Positions 1 to 5,605 of a stretch of 7,705 nucleotides of DNA are shown here, piece by piece (position 1 is the stretch's first letter; every line of letters begins with the position of its first letter). Source of the stretch: JALOTE01 sp031422195 (GTDB lineage: Bacteria > Pseudomonadota > Alphaproteobacteria > Rhizobiales > Rhizobiaceae); NCBI GenBank assembly GCA_031422195.1, contig JANOPZ010000025.1, positions 1 to 7,705 of the forward strand, written 5' to 3'. The position numbers and the translations under genes are program-made. The notes under the pieces are model-generated. The model saw only the letters and a program-made list of their open reading frames with translations, was not told the DNA's origin and searched no databases.

Positions 1-1334
1 AGCGGCTCATGCCGTCGGTGATTGCTTGTGGCGAAGCGGAAATTACAGGCATTCTCACTGCGCTCAATGGCGAGTTTGTGCAGCCAGGCCCATCTGGAGC
101 GCCAACACGCGGGCGGCCAGATGTGCTGCCGACAGGGCGCAATTTTTATTCGGTTGATACCCGTGCCATTCCCACTGAAACTGCGTGGGAATTAGGCCGC
201 AAAAGCGCCGAAGCTTTGATTGCCCGCCACGCTCAGGAGCACGGCGACTGGCCAAAATCGATTGGCCTGACCGCTTGGGGCACAGCGAACATGCGCACCG
301 GCGGCGATGATATTGCGCAAGCTTTGGCGCTCATCGGTGTAAAGCCCGTATGGGACGGCGCGTCGCGGCGGGTGACGGGTTTTGAAGTGATTTCCAATGC
401 TAAGTTAGGTCGCCCGCGCGTTGATGTTACCCTGCGCATTTCTGGATTTTTCCGCGATGCGTTTCCTGACCAGATTGCTTTATTTGACCAAGCGGTGCGG
501 TCTGTTGGCGGGTTGGATGAACCCGAACATGACAATCCGATTGCAGCCCGGATGCAGGCCGAGCAAGAGAAGTTACGCCTGAATGGTGCCAGCGAAATTG
601 AGGCTAAAGCCCGTTCGGGTTATCGCGTGTTCGGGTCAAAGCCCGGGGCATACGGCGCAGGTTTGCAAGCCTTGATTGATGAGGGTGGATGGGGCAGCCG
701 CGCGGATTTGGGCGAAGCCTATTTGGTGTGGGGTTGTTATGCTTATGGCGCAAACTCAGACGGTAAATTAGCACGTGCAGACTTTGAAACGCGGCTTTCC
801 GGCATTGAGGCAATTGTTCAAAATCAAGATAATCGCGAACATGACTTGCTGGATTCAGATGATTATTATCAGTTTGAAGGCGGCATGGCGGCAGCGGCTG
901 AAAAGCTTACGGGCATGCGGCCAAAACTCTATCATAATGATCATTCGCGGCCGGAGCGGCCCGTCATTCGCACGCTTGAAGAGGAAATTGCGCGCGTGGT
1001 GCGCGGTCGCTGCGCTAACCCGAAATGGATTGCCGGTGTCATGCGCCATGGTTACAAAGGCGCATTTGAGATGGCAGCAACTGTTGATTACCTTTTTGCT
1101 TTTTCAGCAACAACAGGCGCAGTGCGCGACCATCATTTTCAGCAAGTCTTTGATGCTTATCTTTCAGATGAAACCGTGTCGCAGTTTATTGCCGCTAAAA
1201 ACCCGGATGCTTTGCGTGAAATGGCGCACCGGTTTGCCGACGCCATTAAGCGCGGGCTTTGGTCACCGAAAAGTAATTCTGCGCAATATCTTATTGGTTC
1301 AATTCTCGGTATTGAACACACTCATTTGGAATAA
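1..1334 (+). CDS. cobN: Cobaltochelatase subunit CobN, C-terminal part (5' end outside window)
   Basis: CobN is the large, porphyrin-binding (H-type) subunit of the aerobic, ATP-dependent cobaltochelatase CobNST, which inserts Co2+ into hydrogenobyrinic acid a,c-diamide in the cytoplasm. The frame is open from base 3 to the TAA at 1332-1334, giving about 443 codons. Full-length CobN is usually about 1,250-1,280 residues, so this is roughly the last third, and the ATG at base 9 is internal. Family-typical segments, numbered from that internal Met, are the LTAWGTANMRTGGDDIAQAL block near residues 87-106, an ISGFFRDAFPDQI block near 143-155, and a DYYQFEGGMAAAAEKLTG block near 286-303. Magnesium chelatase H subunits (BchH) are homologous, but the adjacent cobO and the close match to CobN motifs favour cobalt. 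It is probably the upstream member of a unit with the next two genes. No frameshift is seen. Confidence 0.95.
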   Translation, partial: RLMPSVIACGEAEITGILTALNGEFVQPGPSGAPTRGRPDVLPTGRNFYSVDTRAIPTETAWELGRKSAEALIARHAQEHGDWPKSIGLTAWGTANMRTGGDDIAQALALIGVKPVWDGASRRVTGFEVISNAKLGRPRVDVTLRISGFFRDAFPDQIALFDQAVRSVGGLDEPEHDNPIAARMQAEQEKLRLNGASEIEAKARSGYRVFGSKPGAYGAGLQALIDEGGWGSRADLGEAYLVWGCYAYGANSDGKLARADFETRLSGIEAIVQNQDNREHDLLDSDDYYQFEGGMAAAAEKLTGMRPKLYHNDHSRPERPVIRTLEEEIARVVRGRCANPKWIAGVMRHGYKGAFEMAATVDYLFAFSATTGAVRDHHFQQVFDAYLSDETVSQFIAAKNPDALREMAHRFADAIKRGLWSPKSNSAQYLIGSILGIEHTHLE

Positions 1335-1349
1335 CCAGGGCCGCTTTTT

Positions 1350-2048
1350 ATGGAACATGTTACGCCTGAACATCACACGGCCACCCGGACCGGTTGGCTT
1401 CGTGCGGCTGTGCTTGGTGCCAATGATGGCCTTATTTCGACAGCGAGTTTGATTGTTGGTGTGGCTGCTGCTGCCTCTGATGCTCACTCAATTATTGTTG
1501 CTGGAACGGCTGGATTGGTTGCGGGCGCGATGTCGATGGCAGCGGGTGAATATGTCTCTGTCAGTTCCCAATCTGATTCTGAAAATGCTGACTTGGCACG
1601 TGAGCGCCGCGAAATTGAACTGCATCCAGACTATGAAATTGAAGAACTAGCGCAAACATATGTCTCTCGTGGCGCAGAACTGGAAACCGCCCGCGCGATG
1701 GCCAGACAGTTATCAGCAAAAGATGCACTTGGTGCCCATGCCCGCGAAGAATTGGGCATTTCCGATCTAACATCTGCCCAACCTTTACAAGCTGCAATAA
1801 CGTCTGCGATCACCTTTGCAATTGGTGCAGCGGCACCGCTGCTTGTTGCAGTGTTTTGGCCGCGCGAAACGCTGATTTATGCAGTTGGCGTGGCGACTTT
1901 GATTTTTCTTTGCGTTTTAGGTGCAGTTGGTGCAAAAATCGGTGGTGCTCCGCTGATGAAGGCAGCACTGCGCGTTATGTTTTGGGGGGCGGTTGCCATG
2001 GCTATAACGGCCGCGATCGGCGCTATTTTTGGGACTGTCATCGGGTAG
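1350..2048 (+). CDS. VIT/CCC1 family divalent-metal transporter
   Basis: This 232-residue integral membrane protein belongs to the vacuolar iron transporter family (VIT1/CCC1/nodulin-21-like), whose characterised members move Fe2+ or Mn2+ out of the cytoplasm by proton antiport. Five membrane segments can be seen: about 19-42, 47-71, 148-170, 174-196 and 204-231. The first carries the family signature GANDGLIS (23-30, with Asp26). The second ends in GAMSMAAGEYVSVSSQSD (59-76, with Met61/Met63 and Glu67). Between segments 2 and 3 lies a charged cytoplasmic region rich in Glu (for example 85, 88, 90, 96, 98, 99, 133, 134), matching the metal-binding helices of VIT1. There is no N-terminal ferritin-like domain, so it is not MbfA. 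An AGGG at 1337-1340 lies 9 bp before the ATG. The gene sits 15 bp after cobN and 12 bp before cobO. Its metal is not known from sequence; a cobalt link is inferred from context only. Confidence 0.9.
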   Translation: MEHVTPEHHTATRTGWLRAAVLGANDGLISTASLIVGVAAAASDAHSIIVAGTAGLVAGAMSMAAGEYVSVSSQSDSENADLARERREIELHPDYEIEELAQTYVSRGAELETARAMARQLSAKDALGAHAREELGISDLTSAQPLQAAITSAITFAIGAAAPLLVAVFWPRETLIYAVGVATLIFLCVLGAVGAKIGGAPLMKAALRVMFWGAVAMAITAAIGAIFGTVIG

Positions 2049-2060
2049 ATCGGAATTAAA

Positions 2061-2696
2061 ATGGAAATTGAAACTGGAAGTACCGAAGCACTGACAGACG
2101 ACCAACGCCATGCCCAAAAAATGGCCAAGAAAAAGGCTGCGCGTGATAAGATTATGGCCACCAAAACCGGTGAAAAGGGCCTGATTATTGTCCATACCGG
2201 GAAAGGCAAGGGCAAATCCACTGCTGCCTTTGGTATGATTTTTCGTCATATTGCCTATGGGATGCCATGCGCGGTGGTGCAGTTTATTAAGGGTGGCATG
2301 AGCACCGGCGAACGCGATTTGATCCTTGCTCGTTTCACGGATATTTGTGAATTTCATACCATGGGCGAAGGCTTTACCTGGGAAACGCAGGATAAAGCCC
2401 GCGACATCCAACATGCGCAAGCGGCTTGGGAAAAAGCCAAAGAAATGATCTTAAAACCTGGCATGTCGATGGTGCTACTCGACGAAATTAATATTGCGCT
2501 GCGCTATGATTATATCCCGCTGGCAGAAATTCTAGAGTTTTTGGCGGAACAAAAACCACATGACGTGCATGTGGTATTGACAGGCCGCAACGCAGCCGAG
2601 GGCTTGATTGAAATTGCTGACCTCGTGACCGAAATGGAACTGATCAAACATCCGTTTCGCGGTGGCGTGAAGGCGCAAAAAGGTGTTGAGTTTTAG
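2061..2696 (+). CDS. cobO: Cob(I)yrinic acid a,c-diamide adenosyltransferase CobO
   Basis: This 211-residue cytoplasmic enzyme of the CobA/CobO/BtuR family transfers the 5'-deoxyadenosyl group of ATP to the reduced cobalt of the corrinoid, the step that follows cobalt insertion and reduction in the aerobic pathway. The P-loop is HTGKGKGKSTAAFG (45-58). Further family motifs are VVQFIKGG (72-79), GEGFTWETQD (102-111), the Walker-B-like VLLDEIN (138-144), LTGRNA (173-178) and the C-terminal HPFRGGVKAQKGVEF (197-211). Length is normal for the family. The first 30 or so residues are charged and Lys-rich, as in other CobO/BtuR proteins. The start is the ATG 12 bp after the transporter's stop, with only a short GGA (2052-2054) as ribosome-binding site. 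Its stop codon overlaps the stop of the convergent hydrolase gene. CobO and BtuR (salvage) cannot be separated by sequence alone, but the position behind cobN supports CobO. Confidence 0.95.
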   Translation: MEIETGSTEALTDDQRHAQKMAKKKAARDKIMATKTGEKGLIIVHTGKGKGKSTAAFGMIFRHIAYGMPCAVVQFIKGGMSTGERDLILARFTDICEFHTMGEGFTWETQDKARDIQHAQAAWEKAKEMILKPGMSMVLLDEINIALRYDYIPLAEILEFLAEQKPHDVHVVLTGRNAAEGLIEIADLVTEMELIKHPFRGGVKAQKGVEF

Positions 2697-3424
2697 GCTC
2701 TGCGCTTCCGCTGCGCCTTATAGTAAAACGTGTTGCCGCCCGCGACGTGCACATAACGCATGTTTTTATATGGGAATTTCATGCCGGCCACATGGAAGAA
2801 CATCACGTTTTTACCAAGTTTAGCCTGACGTTTGCCTGCAATTATTTGATCAGCCAATGCCTGCAAGTCGGCCAGATTGCCTTGCATTCGGCGTGATAGC
2901 ACACCGGGAGCAAATTGGCGCTTAGCGCCGACAACGCCGCAAATGGCATTGCCCCAGACACCGTGTTCGAGCCGGTTCATCACGACTGTGCCAACAGATA
3001 AAAGCCCGTCATGGCTGGAGCGGTGGGATTCGAAATACATTGCCCGCATGAGACAATCGCGTTCGGTGTTGGTGGCGACAACAGGCTGCGCCATGGTTGC
3101 GATTGGTGTTTGCACAGATTCTGGAAGTTTCAGCGGCTCAAGCATGGCCTGCATTTCAACAGGTAGCGGATCTTGATTGAGGCCAATAGCGTTGGGGCTA
3201 ATGGATGCGCCGCTGTTCAAAGACAATATATCTGGCCTTGAGTATGGCACCGGGCCTTCCAAGGGAAGTTCTGCACTCTCATAAGACAGATCAGGTAAAG
3301 TGCTGTCAACCATGGCTGCAGAACTCAATGCAAGACTCGATTGCGGGGGCTCAATGGCAACACAACCCGACAGTAATACTGCTGCAAATATTGCAAGGCT
3401 ATGACTGACCGATTTTTGCTTCAT
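2693..3424 (-). CDS. Putative lipoprotein cell-wall hydrolase, SleB/CwlJ type
   Basis: The 243-residue protein has a lipoprotein signal peptide: basic start, hydrophobic stretch, and lipobox LSGC with the modified Cys at 21. A low-complexity linker rich in Pro, Ser and Leu follows (about 25-118). The C-terminal domain (about 120-240) resembles the Hydrolase_2 (SleB/CwlJ) family of peptidoglycan hydrolases/lytic transglycosylases. The diagnostic piece is DCLMRAMYFESH (123-134), with Glu132 at the expected catalytic position, followed by VGTVVMNRL (144-152) and ICGVV (161-165). The usual CQFS-like motif reads KRQFAP here (168-173). FFHVAG (209-214) and the Tyr-rich end are also typical. It probably acts in the periplasm from a membrane anchor; in Gram-negative bacteria such proteins are not spore-related and may serve envelope remodelling. 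No strong Shine-Dalgarno precedes the ATG; the start is chosen because it gives a complete signal peptide. Substrate is unproven. Confidence 0.85.
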   Translation of the reverse strand: MKQKSVSHSLAIFAAVLLSGCVAIEPPQSSLALSSAAMVDSTLPDLSYESAELPLEGPVPYSRPDILSLNSGASISPNAIGLNQDPLPVEMQAMLEPLKLPESVQTPIATMAQPVVATNTERDCLMRAMYFESHRSSHDGLLSVGTVVMNRLEHGVWGNAICGVVGAKRQFAPGVLSRRMQGNLADLQALADQIIAGKRQAKLGKNVMFFHVAGMKFPYKNMRYVHVAGGNTFYYKAQRKRRA

Positions 3425-3440
3425 GCTTGCTTATAACCCT

Positions 3441-3446
3441 ATAATA
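3441..3446 (-). promoter_or_regulatory. Possible -10 element for the hydrolase gene
   Basis: On the minus strand these bases read TATTAT, a 5 of 6 match to the sigma-70 -10 consensus, in an AT-rich patch 17 bp upstream of the hydrolase ATG. No convincing -35 box stands 16-18 bp upstream; instead a perfect inverted repeat occupies the spacer. This would leave a very short 5' leader. The assignment is weak. Confidence 0.25.
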
Positions 3447-3450
3447 TTGA

Positions 3451-3465
3451 CTGGTGTTTCACCAG
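3451..3465. repeat. Perfect inverted repeat (6-bp arms, 3-bp centre)
   Basis: The bases read CTGGTG-TTT-CACCAG, a perfect inverted repeat with 6-bp arms. It lies just upstream of the TATTAT element of the hydrolase gene, in the position an operator would take. It could instead form a small hairpin. A second, 10-bp palindrome (ACAAGCTTGT) follows 4 bp later at 3470-3479. The binding protein, if any, cannot be named. Confidence 0.45.
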
Positions 3466-3469
3466 AGGA

Positions 3470-3479
3470 ACAAGCTTGT
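3470..3479. repeat. 10-bp palindrome in the divergent intergenic region
   Basis: ACAAGCTTGT is a perfect 10-bp palindrome. It stands between the inverted repeat at 3451-3465 and the stem-loop that begins at 3500. Palindromes of this length also occur by chance, so a role as operator is only a possibility. Confidence 0.3.
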
Positions 3480-3531
3480 CAACCCGCTAGGCGTCCGTGC
3501 AACCCAGCGGTGCACGAAGCGTGATGGGTTG
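3480..3531 (+). promoter_or_regulatory. Predicted stem-loop with two competing 5' arms in the leader region
   Basis: CAACCCA (3500-3506) pairs with TGGGTTG (3525-3531) to give a 7-bp outer stem. Inside it CACG (3513-3516) pairs with CGTG (3520-3523) around an AAG loop, with unpaired bases 3507-3512 on one side and 3524 on the other. A second copy of CAACCC at 3480-3485, exactly 20 bp upstream of the first, could pair with the same GGGTTG, so the two arms would compete. It is not followed by a U-tract, so it is not a simple terminator. It lies 90 bp upstream of the aminotransferase start and outside any known gene. It matches no riboswitch that I recognise. Whether it is transcribed is unknown. 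Confidence 0.35.
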
Positions 3532-3551
3532 TTACAATGCAAACTCATGTG

Positions 3552-3579
3552 TTGAAGTGGCAAGGACCCTTTCTTTAAG
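3552..3579 (+). promoter_or_regulatory. Weak candidate promoter for the aminotransferase-pyrC-pyrE unit
   Basis: TTGAAG (3552-3557) and TTTAAG (3574-3579) are spaced by 16 bp, each matching 4 of 6 consensus positions. A start of transcription near 3586 would give a leader of about 35 bases and would exclude the upstream stem-loop from the transcript. The matches are poor and other starts are possible. Confidence 0.2.
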
Positions 3580-3608
3580 CCACAATTCATGCTTTGCGCT
3601 TTGGCAGT

Positions 3609-3612
3609 GGAG
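3609..3612 (+). promoter_or_regulatory. Ribosome-binding site that fixes the aminotransferase start
   Basis: GGAG at 3609-3612 stands 8 bp before the ATG at 3621, an ideal arrangement. The upstream in-frame ATG at 3594 has no Shine-Dalgarno sequence in front of it. This supports the shorter, 311-residue protein. Confidence 0.7.
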
Positions 3613-3620
3613 AAACTCCT

Positions 3621-4556
3621 ATGAATCCTGCCGAAACCTTCAGTCATGCCGCCGAAGAAGATGTCCGAAATCGCGACATTCTTATCAATATCAATGGCGA
3701 GCTTATGCACCGAGATGATGCCAAAGTGTCTGTTTACGATGCTGGCTTCATGCTGGGTGATGGTATGTGGGAGGGAATGCGGCTGCGCAACGGACGTTGG
3801 GGCTTTCTTGAAAAGCATATGGACCGGTTGTTTGAAAGCTGCAAATCAGCTGGTATTGATATTGTGTGGAGCCGCGAAAGGCTGATTTCCGAACTTGACC
3901 GAACAGCTACTGCCAATGGGATGACCGATGGCGCCCATGTCCGCTTGATGGTGACGCGCGGCATTAAATCCAAGCCGTTTCAACACCCTAAACTAGCCAA
4001 AACCGGGCCAACAATCGTGATTTTGATTGAGCATTCAAAGCCAGTGAGTGTTTTGCAAAAGGCTGGATTAAAATTGGTAACGGTGCCTCAAGTCCGCGGC
4101 ATGCCTATGGCGCAGGACCCGAAATATAACTCTCACTCCAAACTCAATTGCATTCTGGCTTGTTTGCATGCCGACCGTATGGGCGCAGATGAGGCTTTGA
4201 TGCTTGACCCGCATGGCTTTGTAAACACCACAAACGCCTGTAATTTCTTCATTGTACGCAAAGGTGAGGTTTGGACTTCAACCGGTGATTATTGCATGAA
4301 CGGTATTACACGCGGCAATGTGATTGATCTTTGTAAAGCCAATAGCATTCCGGTTTTCGAGCGTAATTTTTCGCTTTTTGATACCTATGGTTCAGACGAA
4401 GCATTTCTCACTGGCTCCTTCGGCAGCTTGACGCCGGTCGCTTCAATTGATGGCGTAAAGATTGGTGATAATTTGGGTTTGGGGCCTATAGGCTGCCGTT
4501 TGGCTGAGCTTTATTACGCGCTCGCCGAAGCGGACGGAAAAACAAATGCAGCTTAA
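3621..4556 (+). CDS. Class IV PLP-dependent aminotransferase (BCAT/D-amino-acid aminotransferase fold type IV)
   Basis: This 311-residue protein has the fold type IV aminotransferase plan. The N-terminal VYDAGFMLGDGMWEGMR (38-54) matches the family's GDG-x-(Y/F/W)-E-x-x-R segment, with Arg54 at the PLP-phosphate position. Lys174 in NSHSKLNCILA (170-180) is the expected Schiff-base lysine. MGADEALMLD (187-196), NGITRGNVIDLC (227-238) and SDEAFLTGSFGSLTPV (258-273) follow in the usual order. The glutamate that normally touches the PLP pyridine nitrogen (as in the SEG stretch of IlvE) is absent: the segment reads GFVNTTNACNFF (199-210), placing Thr203 there. Start 3621 is chosen for its GGAG; a start at 3594 would add nine residues. 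The 3' end overlaps pyrC by 11 bp. Substrate is unknown: branched-chain amino acids, D-amino acids, aminodeoxychorismate and amines are all used in this superfamily. Confidence 0.85.
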   Translation: MNPAETFSHAAEEDVRNRDILININGELMHRDDAKVSVYDAGFMLGDGMWEGMRLRNGRWGFLEKHMDRLFESCKSAGIDIVWSRERLISELDRTATANGMTDGAHVRLMVTRGIKSKPFQHPKLAKTGPTIVILIEHSKPVSVLQKAGLKLVTVPQVRGMPMAQDPKYNSHSKLNCILACLHADRMGADEALMLDPHGFVNTTNACNFFIVRKGEVWTSTGDYCMNGITRGNVIDLCKANSIPVFERNFSLFDTYGSDEAFLTGSFGSLTPVASIDGVKIGDNLGLGPIGCRLAELYYALAEADGKTNAA

Positions 4557-5583
4557 AATCCGCCGCCCTGATGATTGGCATTTGCATTTGCGCGATGGCG
4601 CTATGCTGCGCGGTGTTCTTCCACATTCTGCTGATTTTGCCCGCGCGATTATCATGCCTAATTTGGTGCCGCCGGTGGTGACGGGTGCTGATGCGGAAGC
4701 CTATCGCGCGCGCATTTTAGATGCGCTGCCAACAGGGCAGAAATTCACACCGCTGATGACATTGTATCTGACCGAAGCGACCGACGCTGCGGATGTAGTG
4801 GCGGCCTATCGGGCTGGAATTATTCAGGCCGTGAAGCTTTATCCGGCCGGTGCGACAACCAATTCACAGTCCGGTGTCAAGGATTTCAGCAAGATTCAAG
4901 GCGTGCTGGATGCGATGGCTGAAGCAGGCGTGACGCTCTGTGTGCATGGTGAAGTTACCGATTCTGACATTGATATTTTTGACCGCGAGGCCGTTTTCAT
5001 TGACCGTGTGCTTGATCCGCTGCGGCGTGGAACGCCCGGCCTTCGCATAGTGATGGAGCACGTCACCACCAAAGACGGTGTTGATTATGTGTTGGCCAAT
5101 GAGGCCGATCTTGGCGCGACGATTACGACGCATCATCTGATCATCAACCGGAATGCGATTTTTGCCGGCGGCATACGCCCGCATTATTATTGCTTGCCAA
5201 TTGCCAAACGCGAGCATCACCGCTTGGCTTTGCGTAAAGCTGCAACCTCGGGCGACGAGCGTTTTTTTCTTGGCACAGATTCAGCGCCGCATGATGATGC
5301 AGCTAAAGAGTGCGGCTGCGGCTGCGCAGGAATTTTTTCAGCGTCTGTCACAATGAGTTGCCTGGCGCATGTGTTTGAGCAGGATAATGCACTGATGAAG
5401 CTGGAGGCTTTTACGTCTTTGAACGGCGCTGCGTTTTACAAATTGCCGGTAAATCAGGAATCTATAGCGCTTGAAAAATGTGATGAACCCAGCCAATTGC
5501 CGGATAAAATATTGACTGGAGCAGGGCCTGTGACGGTGTTTGACCCCGGCTTTACTTTGCACTGGAAGGTGCTGCCAAACTGA
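4546..5583 (+). CDS. pyrC: Dihydroorotase, class II (PyrC)
   Basis: PyrC reversibly cyclises N-carbamoyl-L-aspartate to L-dihydroorotate, the third step of pyrimidine synthesis, in the cytoplasm. The 345 residues match the usual length of class II bacterial enzymes (E. coli, 348). The metal-site residues are all present: His12 and His14 with Arg16 in WHLHLRDG (11-18), the carboxylated Lys97 in KLYPAGATTNS (97-107), His134 in CVHGE (132-136), His172 in MEHVTTKDG (170-178), and Asp245 in LGTDSAPHD (242-250). The family's CGCGCAGIF segment is at 256-264. The ATG lies inside the end of the aminotransferase gene (11-bp overlap), with GGAAA at 4536-4540 as ribosome-binding site, which implies translational coupling. 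No sign of damage or transfer is seen. Confidence 0.97.
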   Translation: MQLKIRRPDDWHLHLRDGAMLRGVLPHSADFARAIIMPNLVPPVVTGADAEAYRARILDALPTGQKFTPLMTLYLTEATDAADVVAAYRAGIIQAVKLYPAGATTNSQSGVKDFSKIQGVLDAMAEAGVTLCVHGEVTDSDIDIFDREAVFIDRVLDPLRRGTPGLRIVMEHVTTKDGVDYVLANEADLGATITTHHLIINRNAIFAGGIRPHYYCLPIAKREHHRLALRKAATSGDERFFLGTDSAPHDDAAKECGCGCAGIFSASVTMSCLAHVFEQDNALMKLEAFTSLNGAAFYKLPVNQESIALEKCDEPSQLPDKILTGAGPVTVFDPGFTLHWKVLPN

Positions 5584-5591
5584 ATCTGATT

Positions 5592-5597
5592 GAAGGG
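5592..5597 (+). promoter_or_regulatory. Ribosome-binding site of pyrE
   Basis: GAAGGG ends 8 bp before the ATG at 5606. It lies in the 22-bp gap behind pyrC and supports this start over the next in-frame Met, residue 12. Confidence 0.65.
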
Positions 5598-5605
5598 CTA
5601 ACACA

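Noticed and set aside
775..1452. 225-residue plus-strand reading frame overlapping the end of cobN and start of the transporter gene
   Set aside because: It is an out-of-frame shadow of two well-supported genes, rich in Arg, Cys and Trp, with no recognisable domain or ribosome-binding site.
1917..2420. 167-residue minus-strand reading frame opposite the transporter and cobO
   Set aside because: It lies wholly antisense to confirmed genes and has no domain-like pattern.
3575..3589. CtrA-like site: TTAA, 7 bp, TTCA
   Set aside because: The second half-site mismatches the TTAA-N7-TTAA consensus, and a single degenerate match in AT-rich intergenic DNA is not persuasive.
3524..3620. Possible leader peptide starting at the ATG at 3524
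   Set aside because: The frame runs on past the aminotransferase start to about 3718 and has no clear ribosome-binding site or attenuator-type codon runs.
3459..3818. 119-residue minus-strand reading frame across the intergenic region and the aminotransferase start
   Set aside because: No Shine-Dalgarno, no family resemblance, and it covers both the intergenic structure and a conserved coding region on the other strand.
5311..5327. Short tandem GCGGCT repeat
   Set aside because: It encodes the Cys/Gly-rich segment typical of class II dihydroorotases (ECGCGCAG), so protein conservation explains it.
5262..5338. T-runs (7 T at 5262-5268, 6 T at 5333-5338) as possible terminators
   Set aside because: Both lie within pyrC; they encode conserved residues and are not preceded by a stable GC-rich hairpin that would be free to act there.
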